A stretch of DNA of 47,779 nt from Magnetospirillum sp. WYHS-4 (GCA_039908345.1 JAMOBD010000031.1:1-47779); one strand, 5' to 3'; shown: positions 32,427-42,289, counted from the stretch's first letter. Program-made: numbers and translations. The notes: generated by a model not told the origin, from the sequence alone.

Positions 32427-35237
32427 CTATTGCGCGTGGCGCGCAAGGGAAAGGGTTTGAGACAAGGTGCTGACCAGGGCATCGCGATCGAACTTGGCCA
32501 CGTAGTCGTTGAAGCCGACCGCGCGTCCCCGTTCGAAGTCCTTTTCTGTCGCATGCGACGAGAGCGCGACCATCGGCAGCTTGCCCCATCGCGAATCCCC
32601 ACGCACGTTCGCCGCGAACTCGAAGCCGTTCATTCCCGGCATCTCGATGTCGCTGACGATGGCATCGAACTCGTAGCCTTGCTCCCGCAGCTTCAGCGCG
32701 TCGTCGGCGCTTTCCACCGAGGTGACGGAATAGCCCGCGACCGACAGTAGCGGCGTGAGCAGATTGCGGAAGAAGGGACTGTCGTCGACCAGAAGCACCC
32801 GTGTCCGGTTGCCCGACGGCCCATCGAAGGACTCCTTCTGATGGGCGCTGCCGAACCAGTCGGCGAAGGCTTGGGTCAGGTAGTGGCCAGCGTCGATGAC
32901 GTCCGTCGCCTTGCTATTGATGATGGCGCTTCCGATCAGGCCCGCTTGGTCGGAAGAAAGCTCGATCTTCAGGCGATCTTCGACGATGTCGACGATTTCT
33001 TCCACCACCAAACCCATGGACCGCTCGCCTTCGGTGAAGACCAGGATCGGCTGGCGCCCCTCGGTGCGCCACTTATGGCCGGGATTGAAGGGAACCAGCG
33101 GCATGAGGTGGCCGCGATACTGGACCACGAACTGCCCACGGGAGCTTTCGACGGTCGCCATCTCGATTTCCTCGAGACGGGCCACCAGAGCCAGGGGGAC
33201 GGCCTTGAGCTCCTCGCCGCCGGCGCGGAAGATGAGCAGGGTCGTCTTTTCCTCGTCGTGGGACATCGCTTCCACCGCGGCGGTTTCGCTGGCTCCACCC
33301 ATGCCCTGGCCGGTGGCCGAGACGATGCCGTTGGGGTCAAGGATCATGATTACGCTGCCGTCGCCCAGAATGGTGTTCCCCGAATAGAAGGGGATATCGC
33401 GCAAGATCGGCGCCACCGGCTTGACCACGATTTCCTCGGTGTCGAACACCCGATCGACGATGATGCCGAAGGAATAGGTGCCCACCTGCGCGACCACGAT
33501 GAACAACTCGTCGTCGGAAGAGTCGTCGACACGGCTGAGCTTCAACAGATCACGCAGATGCACCAGGGGGAGCAAGCGGTTGCGCAGGCGAAGCACCGGC
33601 GATTCGTTGATCATCTCGATGGCGTTCTCGGATTCGGCCGAAGCGCGCACCAGTTCCAGAACACTGATCTGCGGAATGGCGAAACGCTCCTTGCCGCACT
33701 CGACGATCAGGGCGGAAACGATGGCCAACGTCAGCGGAATCTTGATGGTGAAGGTGGAACCCTTGCTGGGAACCGACTTCAGTTCGATGGTGCCGCCGAT
33801 CTTCTCGATGTTGGTCCGGACCACGTCCATGCCGACGCCACGGCCCGACACGCTGGTCACCTTCTCGGCGGTGGAGAAGCCGGCCTTGAAGATGAACTGG
33901 TAGATCTGCTGGTCGGCCATGCCTTCCAGTTCGGCGGCGGTGGCCAGCTTGTTCTCGATGGCTTTCTTCTTGATGCGATCCAGGTTGAGGCCGCGGCCGT
34001 CGTCCTTGATCTCGATGATGATATGGCCGCCTTCGTGGTAGGCGTTCAGGGTGATGGTCCCGACCTTGGTCTTGCCGGCCGCCTCGCGCAGGTCGGGCGT
34101 CTCCAGGCCGTGGTCGGCCGAATTGCGCACCATGTGGGTCAGCGGGTCCTTGATCAACTCCAGAACCTGGCGATCCAACTCGGTTTCCGCGCCCAGCATC
34201 TGCAGTTCGATCTTCTTGCCGGTTTCCAGAGACAAATCGCGGACGATACGCGGCAGTTTGGCCCAGGCATTGCCGATGGGCTGCATGCGGGTCTTCATCA
34301 CCCCTTCCTGCAGGTCGGTCGTGATGTGCGACAGGCGCTGCAGGGGCACGGTGAATTCGCTGTCGTCGTGGCCGCGCACCATCTGGAGCAACTGGTTGCG
34401 GGTCAGCACCAGTTCGCTGACCAGGGTCATCAGGTTTTCCAGCAATTCCACGTTGACGCGGATGGACTGGGCCGCCACCGAGGATTCCTTCGGCTCGGAC
34501 GCGGCCTTGCCCCCCTCGCTCCGTGCTGCGGGAAGCTTGGCGGCAGGGACCGGAGCCAGGGCCACACCCGCTTCGTCCGCGTCGTCATCCGCCGCGGCTG
34601 CGGCGGAAACCGGGGCCGGGGCTTCTTCCGTGGCCACCTCGGCGGCCGCCTCGGCCGCGATCTCGGCATCGGTCGCGGCGCGCTTCCCGGCCGCCATGGC
34701 GGCCTCGACCTCGGCCAGCAGATCTGCCGCCACCGGGGCGCCAAATTCGTTGACCGGGGCTCCGCCGGAAGCGGGAGACGGCGCGGGGGCCGGGGCCGGG
34801 GCGGCCTTCGGCGCTGCCTTCGGTGCGGCCTTCGGCGCAGCGGGCCCAAGCGCCACGAGCTTGCCTTCGGCCATGGCGTTGAGCGCGGCGATCAATTCCT
34901 TGTCGTTTCCTGCCGGCTCCTTCCCGGTCTCCTCAAGGTCCGACAGCAGGCCCTTGATGGTGTCGATGGACCGCAGGATCAGGGTCACGGCATCGGGGGT
35001 GACCTCCAGCTCGCCATCGCGGAACTTGCCCAGGACGTTCTCACCGGCATGAGCCACCGATTCCAGGCGCGGCAGGCCAAGGAAGCCGCAGGTGCCCTTG
35101 ATGGTGTGAACCAGGCGGAAAATGTTCTGGAGTATCTCGCCGTCGTTGGGATTCTGCTCGAACTTGACCAGTTCGAGATCGATCACCGAGAGACTTTCCG
35201 AAGTCTCGGTCAGGAATTCGTTCAACAAGTCGTCCAT
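32427..35237 (-). CDS. cheA: CheA-type hybrid histidine kinase with two CheW-like domains and a receiver
   Basis: A 936-residue kinase. HPt with phospho-His at residue 44 (FRLVHTIKGTCGF); a long Pro/Ala/Glu-rich linker (about residues 140-260); a dimerisation helix pair (LLENLMTLVSELVLTRNQLL). Then comes the ATPase with DPLTHMVRNSADHGLE (N box), IIIEIKDDGRGLN (G1), GFSTAEKVTSVSGRGVGMDVV (G2), and a CheW-like regulatory domain (KERFAIPQISVLELV). A second CheW-like region follows (LLIFRAGGEELKAVPLALV), then a C-terminal receiver with Asp in AIVSDIEMPGMNG. It therefore has extra parts relative to E. coli CheA and no visible P2 domain. It probably signals to CheY and CheB encoded next to it. Confidence 0.93.
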   Translation of the reverse strand: MDDLLNEFLTETSESLSVIDLELVKFEQNPNDGEILQNIFRLVHTIKGTCGFLGLPRLESVAHAGENVLGKFRDGELEVTPDAVTLILRSIDTIKGLLSDLEETGKEPAGNDKELIAALNAMAEGKLVALGPAAPKAAPKAAPKAAPAPAPAPSPASGGAPVNEFGAPVAADLLAEVEAAMAAGKRAATDAEIAAEAAAEVATEEAPAPVSAAAAADDDADEAGVALAPVPAAKLPAARSEGGKAASEPKESSVAAQSIRVNVELLENLMTLVSELVLTRNQLLQMVRGHDDSEFTVPLQRLSHITTDLQEGVMKTRMQPIGNAWAKLPRIVRDLSLETGKKIELQMLGAETELDRQVLELIKDPLTHMVRNSADHGLETPDLREAAGKTKVGTITLNAYHEGGHIIIEIKDDGRGLNLDRIKKKAIENKLATAAELEGMADQQIYQFIFKAGFSTAEKVTSVSGRGVGMDVVRTNIEKIGGTIELKSVPSKGSTFTIKIPLTLAIVSALIVECGKERFAIPQISVLELVRASAESENAIEMINESPVLRLRNRLLPLVHLRDLLKLSRVDDSSDDELFIVVAQVGTYSFGIIVDRVFDTEEIVVKPVAPILRDIPFYSGNTILGDGSVIMILDPNGIVSATGQGMGGASETAAVEAMSHDEEKTTLLIFRAGGEELKAVPLALVARLEEIEMATVESSRGQFVVQYRGHLMPLVPFNPGHKWRTEGRQPILVFTEGERSMGLVVEEIVDIVEDRLKIELSSDQAGLIGSAIINSKATDVIDAGHYLTQAFADWFGSAHQKESFDGPSGNRTRVLLVDDSPFFRNLLTPLLSVAGYSVTSVESADDALKLREQGYEFDAIVSDIEMPGMNGFEFAANVRGDSRWGKLPMVALSSHATEKDFERGRAVGFNDYVAKFDRDALVSTLSQTLSLARHAQ

Positions 35238-35427
35238 TGCCAGCTTCCCACCTGTTGCGCGACCCATTACGGACGGCGCTTGAGTCCCTCCGGGCGTTTC
35301 CGCTTCCGGGCCGGACCGCTGCAGGTTCCCAAAGTTCGCTCGACAATGGCCCGAGGCAAGGCGATCCAGCCTTCTCCGGTCAATACATAGCACAGGAGAA
35401 CGGCGGGCGTCTCCCCCAATTCACGCG

Positions 35428-36084
35428 TTAACCACGTTCGCCGGGCAGCAGGACGGCCAGGCGGACCTCGCCCGGAACGTCCTCCAGGACCTCGATTCCC
35501 GCTCCCATATCCTCGGCCAGGCAGGCCGCGTAATGGCCGTGGACGTTGCGGGCGGTCAGGGCATCGCCGGAAACCTGGGACACCAGGACTTCCCGAACGT
35601 CGGCCCGGAAACGGGCGCCGGGGCCGGCGGCCACCAGGGCGACGCCCAGGCCGTCGGGCAGGTTGGCCACGTGGATGGCCAAGCGCCCGCCGCGCGGCAG
35701 GCATTCGGAACCCAGCAGAGCCAAGTTAAGCAGCAGCTTGGCCGCTGCGGGACCGAGCGACGCTTCCGCCTCGTCCGGCCAATCGAGGGCGATATTGCCG
35801 CCCGACAGGAAATCGGCGGTCAGCTTGCGGGCCTCGGCCAGGGTAGCGCCTGAAGCGGCGCCGCCGCCCAGGCCGAAAGCGCTCCGGAGGAAGGCCAGGC
35901 GCTTGGCGATTTCGCCGGAACTGCGTTTGACCAACTCCAGGGCCCCGTCGGCCCCGTCGGCCCCATAGGGCCCGGAAGCCTCGGCGAGCAGCTCCAGCCC
36001 GGCCCCAATGGCGCCCACCGGTCCGACCAAGTCGTGGCAGAGCCGTGAACACAACAGTTGTGCCGCCCTTATGTCGACCAGCAT
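35428..36084 (-). CDS. chpT: ChpT-like histidine phosphotransferase
   Basis: A 218-residue protein of the DUF2328/ChpT family, known only from alphaproteobacteria. The phospho-His lies in LLCSRLCHDLVGPVGAIG near residue 17, in the same context as in Caulobacter ChpT. The C-terminal part is a degenerate ATPase-like fold (AAKLLLNLALLGSECLPRGG). ChpT carries phosphate from CckA to CtrA and CpdR, controlling the cell cycle or motility. The start at 36084 (MLVDIRAAQLLC) matches homologues; an upstream in-frame extension is unlikely. It is located 52 bp after wecC and 190 bp before cheA, same strand, so it may be transcribed with the chemotaxis genes. Confidence 0.85.
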   Translation of the reverse strand: MLVDIRAAQLLCSRLCHDLVGPVGAIGAGLELLAEASGPYGADGADGALELVKRSSGEIAKRLAFLRSAFGLGGGAASGATLAEARKLTADFLSGGNIALDWPDEAEASLGPAAAKLLLNLALLGSECLPRGGRLAIHVANLPDGLGVALVAAGPGARFRADVREVLVSQVSGDALTARNVHGHYAACLAEDMGAGIEVLEDVPGEVRLAVLLPGERG

Positions 36085-36136
36085 GCCCAAACACCCCCAA
36101 TTCCGCCTGGGGTTGCACAATAGCGCCGGAACCGCA

Positions 36137-37387
36137 TCAACGCCAGATGCCACGCGTGTCGATCACCGCCTTGCCGGCCAGACGGCCGGGCTCGATTCGC
36201 CGGAAAGCCTGATGATCGACCAGCAGTACCACCACGTCGGCCGTCGCCAGCGCTTCCTCCAGGGAGGCGAGCCGCAAGTCGGCCCGGCCGGCGAGGTCGC
36301 TGGGCAATTCGTCCACATGAGGTTCGACGACCAGCAACGTCCCGGCCTTGCGTTCGGCTAGCAGGCGCACGATGTCGACCGCCGGACTTTCCCGCAGATC
36401 GTCGATGTCGGCTTTGTAGGCCAGACCCAGGCAGGCGATCCTGCAATCCGCTCGTCGGCCCGCCGCGGCCAGGACCCGGTCGGCGACGAAACGGGGCTTG
36501 CCGTCATTGACCTGCCGGGCGGCCTGGATCAGCGGCGTGCGGTCGGGCGCCGAATCGACGATGAACCAGGGATCGACGGCGATGCAGTGGCCGCCGACTC
36601 CGGGCCCCGGTTTCAGGATGTCGACCCGCGGGTGGTGGTTGGCCAGTTCGACCACTTTCCAGACGTCGATGTCGAGCCGGTCGCAGACCAGGGATAATTC
36701 GTTGGCGAAGGCGATGTTGACGTCGCGATAGGCGTTTTCCGCCAGCTTGACCAGTTCGGCCGTGCGGGCGGTGGTCAGCAGACATTTGCCCGACACCGCG
36801 AGAGCATAGAGAGCGGCGGTCCGCTCGGCGCAGCGGGGGCTCATGCCGCCGACCACCCGGTCGTTGGTCACCAACTCCAGCAGCACCCGGCCGGGCAGGA
36901 CCCGTTCGGGGCTGTGGGCGACCTGGATGTCCGCCGCAGTGCCCGCCGTATCGGGCAGGCTCAGGTCGGGCCGACGCTCGGCCAGCCAGCGGCAGATGGC
37001 CTCGGTGGTTCCCACCGGCGACGTGGACTCGAGCACCACCAGATCGCCCTTCTTCAGAACCGGGGCGAGCGAGACCGTGGCAGCCTCGACATAGCTGATG
37101 TCCGGCTTGTGGCCGGCGGCGAAGGGCGTGGGAACGGCGATGACGAAGGCATCGGCCGGTTCGGGGGACGTCGTGGCGCGCAGGGTTCCGGCGGTCACGG
37201 CGGCGTGGACCATGATGTCCAGGTCCGGTTCGACGATATGGATGCGGCCGTTGTTGATCAGGTCCACCGCCTGGCGGTTGACGTCCACGCCGACCACCTG
37301 GACGCCGCGGCTGGCGAAGACGGCCGCTGTGGGCAGTCCGACGTAGCCGAGGCCGATCACGCAGATCTTCTCAAAGGCTGGCTTCAC
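36137..37387 (-). CDS. wecC: UDP-N-acetyl-D-mannosamine dehydrogenase
   Basis: A 416-residue UDP-sugar dehydrogenase, oxidising UDP-ManNAc to UDP-ManNAcA. N-terminal [18 protein letters not shown] is the NAD-binding motif. [14 protein letters not shown] and [10 protein letters not shown] follow, then [20 protein letters not shown] with the catalytic Lys and Asn. [15 protein letters not shown] includes the catalytic Cys, and [17 protein letters not shown] the C-terminal substrate site. The product is a precursor of surface polysaccharides. The GTG start at 37387 overlaps the end of wecB by 17 bp, so wecB and wecC are translationally coupled. Confidence 0.93.
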   Translation of the reverse strand: MKPAFEKICVIGLGYVGLPTAAVFASRGVQVVGVDVNRQAVDLINNGRIHIVEPDLDIMVHAAVTAGTLRATTSPEPADAFVIAVPTPFAAGHKPDISYVEAATVSLAPVLKKGDLVVLESTSPVGTTEAICRWLAERRPDLSLPDTAGTAADIQVAHSPERVLPGRVLLELVTNDRVVGGMSPRCAERTAALYALAVSGKCLLTTARTAELVKLAENAYRDVNIAFANELSLVCDRLDIDVWKVVELANHHPRVDILKPGPGVGGHCIAVDPWFIVDSAPDRTPLIQAARQVNDGKPRFVADRVLAAAGRRADCRIACLGLAYKADIDDLRESPAVDIVRLLAERKAGTLLVVEPHVDELPSDLAGRADLRLASLEEALATADVVVLLVDHQAFRRIEPGRLAGKAVIDTRGIWR

Positions 37388-38495
37388 GCAGGATCTCCTT
37401 GACGATGCGTTCGGCCGCGCGGCCGTCGCCGTAGGGGTTGTGGGCCCGACCCATGGCGTCGTAGGCGGTCCGGTCGTCGAGCAGCCGGACGCTTTCGGCG
37501 ACGATGGCCGCACTGTCCGTTCCCACCAGGCGGACGGTGCCGGCCTCCACCGCCTCCGGCCTTTCGGTCACTTCGCGCATGACCAATACCGGTTTGCCGA
37601 GCGATGGGGCTTCCTCCTGGATTCCCCCGGAGTCCGTGACGATGAGGTGGGCCCGCTCCATGAGATAGACGAAAGGCAGGTAGTCCAACGGCTCCAGAAG
37701 ATGGATGTTGGGATGTTTGTGCAGGATGCGCTCCACCGGCTCGCGGACGTTGGGATTGAGGTGGACGGGATAGACGATCTGGATGTCCGGGCGTTCCGCC
37801 AGGCAGGCCAGGGCCTTGCAAATGCGCTCGAAGCCTTCGCCGAAATTCTCGCGCCGGTGTCCGGTCACCAGGACCAGGCGCCGGTCGGAATTCAGGAAGG
37901 GAAACAGGCCTTCCAGCCGGTCGCGCAAATGGCGGTCGTCGCGCAGCATGCCCACCACATGCTGCAAGGCGTCGATGACCGTGTTGCCGGTCACCAGGAT
38001 GCGGTCGGCCGGTCGGTTTTCCGCCCGCAGGTTTTCCGCCGCCCTCTCGGTGGGGGCGAAATAAAGATCGGCGATGGAATCCGCCAGGCGACGGTTCATT
38101 TCCTCGGGCCAGGGGGCATGGACGTTGCCGGTGCGCAATCCGGCTTCCACATGGCCGACCGGAACCTTTTGGTAGAAGGAGGCCAGGGCGGCGGCGAAGG
38201 TGGTGGTCGTGTCGCCGTGCACCAGCACGCGGTCGGGCCGGAACTGGGCGAGGACCTTTTCCATGCCGGTCAGCACGGCGGTGGTGATATGGCCGAGCCC
38301 CTGGTTGGCCTGCATGATGTCCAGGTCGTAGTCGGGGCGGATGCCGAACAGGGTCAGGACCTGATCCAGCATGCCCCGGTGCTGGCCGGTGACGCAAACC
38401 GCGGCATCGATTCCCGGCGTCCGGGCGAGGGCCAGCACGACGGGGGCCATCTTGATGGCCTCGGGCCGCGTTCCGAAAACGGTAAGCACGCGCAT
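37371..38495 (-). CDS. wecB: UDP-N-acetylglucosamine 2-epimerase (non-hydrolysing)
   Basis: A 374-residue epimerase forming UDP-ManNAc from UDP-GlcNAc, the substrate for WecC encoded next. [18 protein letters not shown] (residues 5-22) is the N-terminal hallmark. [42 protein letters not shown] and [22 protein letters not shown] follow, covering the active-site His and Glu. It is complete, the same length as E. coli WecB within a couple of residues. It begins the leftward run that continues through chpT and the che genes. Divergent gene EipB starts 122 bp away. Confidence 0.95.
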   Translation of the reverse strand: MRVLTVFGTRPEAIKMAPVVLALARTPGIDAAVCVTGQHRGMLDQVLTLFGIRPDYDLDIMQANQGLGHITTAVLTGMEKVLAQFRPDRVLVHGDTTTTFAAALASFYQKVPVGHVEAGLRTGNVHAPWPEEMNRRLADSIADLYFAPTERAAENLRAENRPADRILVTGNTVIDALQHVVGMLRDDRHLRDRLEGLFPFLNSDRRLVLVTGHRRENFGEGFERICKALACLAERPDIQIVYPVHLNPNVREPVERILHKHPNIHLLEPLDYLPFVYLMERAHLIVTDSGGIQEEAPSLGKPVLVMREVTERPEAVEAGTVRLVGTDSAAIVAESVRLLDDRTAYDAMGRAHNPYGDGRAAERIVKEILREASL

Positions 38496-38617
38496 GGGCG
38501 GGAATCCCGACCGTGAAGGGTGGCGAAGGGATATCGCGGACCTTCGGTTTCCGCAAGGATTGCCTTGCCTTGATTCGGCAACCGCCTATAGGCTAGCGGC
38601 GTCAGGGGAGGCTTCCG

Positions 38618-39421
38618 ATGCCGTTGCGCCCGTTTTTCCTCGCGCTGCTTGGACTGGGATGGACGCTTGCCGTCGCGGGGGGCGGAGCGGCGGCGGCTGC
38701 CGATCTCGCTTCCTACAAGGCGTCCTATACGGTGAAGACCGCGACCATTCGCAAGGGCAGTCCCTTCGTCGCGGTGACCGGGGCCATGACCTATGCCACC
38801 GAGAAGGCCTGCGACGGCTGGGTCACCCACCAGGAAATGACCCTGTCGATGGCGGCCGTGGACGGGAGCGTCGTCCAGCAGGACTTCTCCCTGTCCAGTT
38901 GGGAGTCCTTCGACGGCGGCCGCTACCGCTTCGTGGTGCGCAGCCGCGTCGACGACGAAGAGGAAACCTTTCGTGGCCGTGCCCTGCTGAGCGGCCCCGC
39001 CGGTGGCGGCGAGGCCATCTACTCGGAGCCGGAAAACCATACCTTCCCGTTGCCGGCCAACACCCTTTTCCCCATGCGCCAGACCGCCATGATCATCGAT
39101 CGGGCGGGCAAGGAGCGCGGCCATGTGCCGCACGTCACCTTCGACGGCACCGACGGCGGCGGCGTGCACGAGGCCGTGGTTTATATCGGCCAGCGCATCG
39201 AGGCTCTTCCCGAGGTGGCGGACCCGCTGCTCGCCCGGCCGGGATGGCTCGTGCGCCTCTCTTATTATTCTCCGGACGAACCGGCCCTGGCGCCGGAATA
39301 CGAGGTGGAGGCGCTGCAACTCGACAACGGTCTCGCCCCGCGCCTGATCTTGGACTATCAAGATTTTTCGGCGCAGATGATTCTGGAAAAGCTGGAGCCT
39401 TTGCCCGAACCGCATTGCTGA
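38618..39421 (+). CDS. EipB-like periplasmic protein (DUF1849)
   Basis: A 267-residue secreted protein of the DUF1849/EipB family, needed for envelope integrity in Brucella. It has a signal peptide at residues 1-28 (FFLALLGLGWTLAVAGGG). YKASYTVKTATIRKG, DGWVTHQEMTLSM and SWESFDGGRYRFVVRSR are early strands of the beta-spiral fold, and ENHTFPLPANTLFPMRQT is strongly conserved. It has the paired cysteines (Cys in EKACDGW and the last residue) that form a disulfide in EipB. It overlaps the PDZ gene (ATGA), suggesting joint work in envelope quality control. Confidence 0.85.
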   Translation: MPLRPFFLALLGLGWTLAVAGGGAAAAADLASYKASYTVKTATIRKGSPFVAVTGAMTYATEKACDGWVTHQEMTLSMAAVDGSVVQQDFSLSSWESFDGGRYRFVVRSRVDDEEETFRGRALLSGPAGGGEAIYSEPENHTFPLPANTLFPMRQTAMIIDRAGKERGHVPHVTFDGTDGGGVHEAVVYIGQRIEALPEVADPLLARPGWLVRLSYYSPDEPALAPEYEVEALQLDNGLAPRLILDYQDFSAQMILEKLEPLPEPHC

Positions 39422-40128
39422 TGGAGCGCGTGAGCATGGGGAGCGTTCGTTTGGCCCTTGCGGCCATGGGGGTGGCTTGCTTGGCCAGTGGATCGACCGC
39501 GGCCGGAGAAGCCGGATTCGTCGGCATGCAGATCCAGGGCAGTTCGGCGCCCGTCGCACAGGCCCTGGGCTTACCTCAGCCCAAGGGGGTCCTGGTGCGC
39601 GACGTGGCCCTGGGGGGGCCGGCCGCCGAAGCCGGCTTTCGCCGCGGCGACCTGATTCTCCGCTTCGACAATCGCGAGGTTTCCACCTTTGAAGGGCTCC
39701 TGGCCCTGGTCAGGGAAACCCGGGTTGGCGTCCAGGTTCCGGTAACGGTCCTGCGGGGCGGGCAGACCGTCGACCTGACCTTGAGGACCGGCGAATGGCC
39801 GGCCGCCTGGAAGGTTGTCCAGAACGCCGTTGCGACCTTGCCCCACATGGGGGTGACGCTGGCGTCCCTTACGCAGAAGACCCGCGAGGCCTTCGAACTC
39901 CGCTGGGGAACGACGGGCGTGGTGGTCTCCCTGCTGGACCCCGACAAAGAAGGGGCCAAGGTACTGCGGCGCGGCGAGGTCGTCTTGCAGGTCAATCAGG
40001 AAGACGTCTGGTTGCCCGAGCAGGTCCTGGCCCAGGTGGAAAAGGCAAAGGCCGCCGGCCGCCCGAACCTTCTGATCCTGGTCGAGGGGCGCGACGGCTT
40101 CCGCTATTCGCTGCTTCCCGTCAAGTAG
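39421..40128 (+). CDS. Periplasmic PDZ-domain protein
   Basis: A 235-residue secreted protein with a signal peptide (about residues 1-28, LAAMGVACLASGSTAAG) and two PDZ-like regions. The first (about residues 35-125) has GVLVRDVALGGPAAEAGFRRGDLILRF, with the PAAEAG turn and GDLI of HtrA-type PDZ domains. The second (about residues 145-230) is weaker: GVVVSLLDPDKEGAKVLRRGEVVLQV. There is no protease domain, so it may be an adaptor or substrate sensor for the neighbouring envelope proteins. Its start overlaps the EipB stop. It ends one base from a convergent rubrerythrin-like gene. Confidence 0.75.
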   Translation: MERVSMGSVRLALAAMGVACLASGSTAAGEAGFVGMQIQGSSAPVAQALGLPQPKGVLVRDVALGGPAAEAGFRRGDLILRFDNREVSTFEGLLALVRETRVGVQVPVTVLRGGQTVDLTLRTGEWPAAWKVVQNAVATLPHMGVTLASLTQKTREAFELRWGTTGVVVSLLDPDKEGAKVLRRGEVVLQVNQEDVWLPEQVLAQVEKAKAAGRPNLLILVEGRDGFRYSLLPVK

Positions 40129-40129
40129 C

Positions 40130-40669
40130 CTATTCCGGCATGCCGGGGGGATCGGGGTCTTCGTCCCAGCCGTCTTCCGGCTTGGGGAAGCGGGCCATCC
40201 ACTCCTCGAGCATCACCACGTGGCCGGCTTCCTCCTCGGCGAATTCCGCCGCCATGCCCTTGACTTCGGCGTTGCCGGTCGCGGCAGCCACCGAGGCATA
40301 GAAATCGTGCGCCCCCATTTCCGCCCGATGGGCCAAACGCAGGGCCTGGTATGGGTTCATCAGATAATGGGCATCGGTCATCGAGGCCGCTTCCGGCGCC
40401 GTGCCGTTCCGCCACTTGAGATTCCATGGGGCGATCCGGGGAATTCGCAGGCCCCGCGACCGTTCCTCGATCTCCGCGGCATGCTTCAGCGAATAGGTCT
40501 GGAGTTGCCGGAACAGGCCGGCGACCTCGAGGTTGTTGTGGACCTCCATGGCATCGCCCATCTCGGCGTAGCCGGCGGCAGCCTCTTCCTCCAGCACCTT
40601 GCCGTGGGCCAGTAGTTCCTCGATGGTCTCGATGGCCGGCACCGCCGGCCGGTCCTTGTCGTGCGTCAT
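40130..40669 (-). CDS. Rubrerythrin/ferritin-like diiron protein
   Basis: A 179-residue helical protein of the ferritin-like group. Metal-ligand patterns are visible: EEEAAAGYAEMGDAM (helix 1), QTYSLKHAAEIEERS (ExxH-like), AHRAEMGAHDFYASVA and FAEEEAGHVVMLEEWM, which holds the second ExxH. There is no rubredoxin domain at either end. Such proteins detoxify peroxide or store iron. The ATG at 40669 is preferred because GGGGAGAAG lies four bases upstream; an in-frame ATG at 40684 has no site. It is probably a single gene, with the DsbA-like gene 110 bp upstream on the same strand. Confidence 0.8.
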   Translation of the reverse strand: MTHDKDRPAVPAIETIEELLAHGKVLEEEAAAGYAEMGDAMEVHNNLEVAGLFRQLQTYSLKHAAEIEERSRGLRIPRIAPWNLKWRNGTAPEAASMTDAHYLMNPYQALRLAHRAEMGAHDFYASVAAATGNAEVKGMAAEFAEEEAGHVVMLEEWMARFPKPEDGWDEDPDPPGMPE

Positions 40670-40779
40670 AGTGCTTCTCCCCATCTGTCGCGCCCGTTGG
40701 CCGGGTCTTCGGTGCGTCCTGCGGCCGGTCCGTTGATCGGCCTTCGGTCCAGACTAGCAAAATTCGGGAAACGCCGCGA

Positions 40780-41532
40780 TCACTTCTTCCGGGTGGAGGC
40801 CACCGCGTCCTGGAGAACGGGTTTGGGCAGGGCGCCCGGAATCACGGCATTGCCGATGACGAAGGTCGGGGTGCCGGTGATTCCCAATTCCTTGCCCAGG
40901 GCACGGGTCTTCGCGATGGCCTTGTCGACCGCGGGGTCTTCCATGGCCTTCCGCAGCTTCGCGACGTCGATTCCCGACTCGCCGGCGGTGGCGAAGATTC
41001 TTTCCTCGGTCAAGGGCCCCTTGGCCGACATCAGCGCCGTATGGAAAGCCAGGTACTTGCCCTTTTCCATGCGCGAAGCGGCGATGGCCGCCCTGGCCGC
41101 GACCAGGGATGCGGGGCCGAGTACGGGGTATTCCTTGAAGACCAGGCGAATCTTCGGGTCTTCCTTCAGATAGTCCTGCAGCATGGCGACCACGCGCTTA
41201 CAGTAGCCGCAGTTGTAGTCGAAGAACTCGACGATGGTCACGTCGCCCTTGGGGTTGCCGGCTTCCGGAGAATCGGGGTCGTTCTCCAGATCGGACCGGC
41301 GTTCCACCACTGCCTTCTTGACCCGCTCCTCTTCTTCGGCCTCCTGCTTGGCCTTGAAGGTCTCCACCGCCTCGATGATGATCTCGGGGTTCTCCATCAG
41401 GTACTTGCGGACGATCTCGCGGACCGCCTTTTCCTGAGCCGGGTTGAAAGCCGGATCGGCGGCCGGGGCTGGCTGCGCCGCGGCCAGGATCAGCAGGGCG
41501 CCAAGGGCGCCAAGGACGCGAGAAATCGACAT
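40780..41532 (-). CDS. DsbA-family thiol oxidoreductase (Com1/DsbG-like)
   Basis: A 250-residue secreted disulfide oxidoreductase. It has a signal peptide at residues 1-24 (LGALGALLILAAAQPAPAAD), an N-terminal helical dimerisation stretch with charged residues (AEEEERVKKAVVERRSD), then a thioredoxin fold with the active-site FFDYNCGYCKRV (CGYC, about residue 110) and cis-proline in ITGTPTFVIG. The helical region before the fold is found in the Com1-like/BdbD group. It is likely to form or shuffle disulfides in envelope proteins such as those encoded nearby. Confidence 0.9.
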   Translation of the reverse strand: MSISRVLGALGALLILAAAQPAPAADPAFNPAQEKAVREIVRKYLMENPEIIIEAVETFKAKQEAEEEERVKKAVVERRSDLENDPDSPEAGNPKGDVTIVEFFDYNCGYCKRVVAMLQDYLKEDPKIRLVFKEYPVLGPASLVAARAAIAASRMEKGKYLAFHTALMSAKGPLTEERIFATAGESGIDVAKLRKAMEDPAVDKAIAKTRALGKELGITGTPTFVIGNAVIPGALPKPVLQDAVASTRKK

Positions 41533-41596
41533 CGACAAATCTCCGGATGAACAAGGGCGCGGCATCATGCTCCATGCCCTCTTGCCGCGCAAGCCG

Positions 41597-42289
41597 TCAG
41601 CGCGACAAGCCAATGCCCGAAAAGCGGACGGACCCGGCCGGTTGTCCCTCCGCTGCCCCGAAGCCGATGAAGGCGACGTGAACATCGTTGCGATCGTCGC
41701 CCGGCCACGCCCGCGCATGAAGGACCTGCAGATCGACGGTCTCCCGCCACCAGATGCCGGCCTGCTCCCGCCCGCCACGGGCGGTATAGCGCGCCGAACC
41801 GTCTCTCTCCGCGACCTGGAGGGACCCGCGCTGCAACGCCGATCCTCCCCAAGAAATGACGAGCAGCCGGTCGTGGTCCGGAAGATCGCCGCCGGACCAG
41901 GGCCCACCGCGCAAACTTCCACCGTTCCGCCCTCCCCGGAATCCGACCAGCAAATGGACCGCATGGCCCTGGAGACCGTGGGGTTCGGCGTTCCAGGCCC
42001 AAGTCAGGTAGGGGGAGGCGGGCAAAATGGCCTTGATTGGCCGCACGATGGCAAAGCCGTCGTCGCCGTTGGTGACGCGCAAGGCGGAAAAGCCGTCGAA
42101 GTCGGATCGGGACACTCCCTTTGCCGTCGGGCCCTGGCGTCGCCAACTCTCGCCCGGTGCGGCAAGGACGTCCCAGGGATCGGTACCCAGGATGGAGATG
42201 GAGCCTTCGGGCCCCACGGCCATGCGTTCGGTCTGGCAGGCCCCAGCCAAGGCCAGAACGGCCGTGGCGATGGCGGCAAGCCGCGGCAT
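41597..42289 (-). CDS. DUF3047 lipoprotein
   Basis: A 230-residue protein with a lipoprotein signal: residues 1-18 ending ALAGAC, so Cys18 could be lipidated. The rest resembles DUF3047, with VSRSDFDGFSALRV, YLTWAWNAE, LLVGFRGGR and the late GDDRNDVHVAFIGFGAAE. This domain is a beta-sandwich of unknown role. The start ATG overlaps the M48 protease stop (TGATG), so the two are co-translated. It may assist or be a substrate of that protease, but this is only suggested by position. Confidence 0.75.
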   Translation of the reverse strand: MPRLAAIATAVLALAGACQTERMAVGPEGSISILGTDPWDVLAAPGESWRRQGPTAKGVSRSDFDGFSALRVTNGDDGFAIVRPIKAILPASPYLTWAWNAEPHGLQGHAVHLLVGFRGGRNGGSLRGGPWSGGDLPDHDRLLVISWGGSALQRGSLQVAERDGSARYTARGGREQAGIWWRETVDLQVLHARAWPGDDRNDVHVAFIGFGAAEGQPAGSVRFSGIGLSR

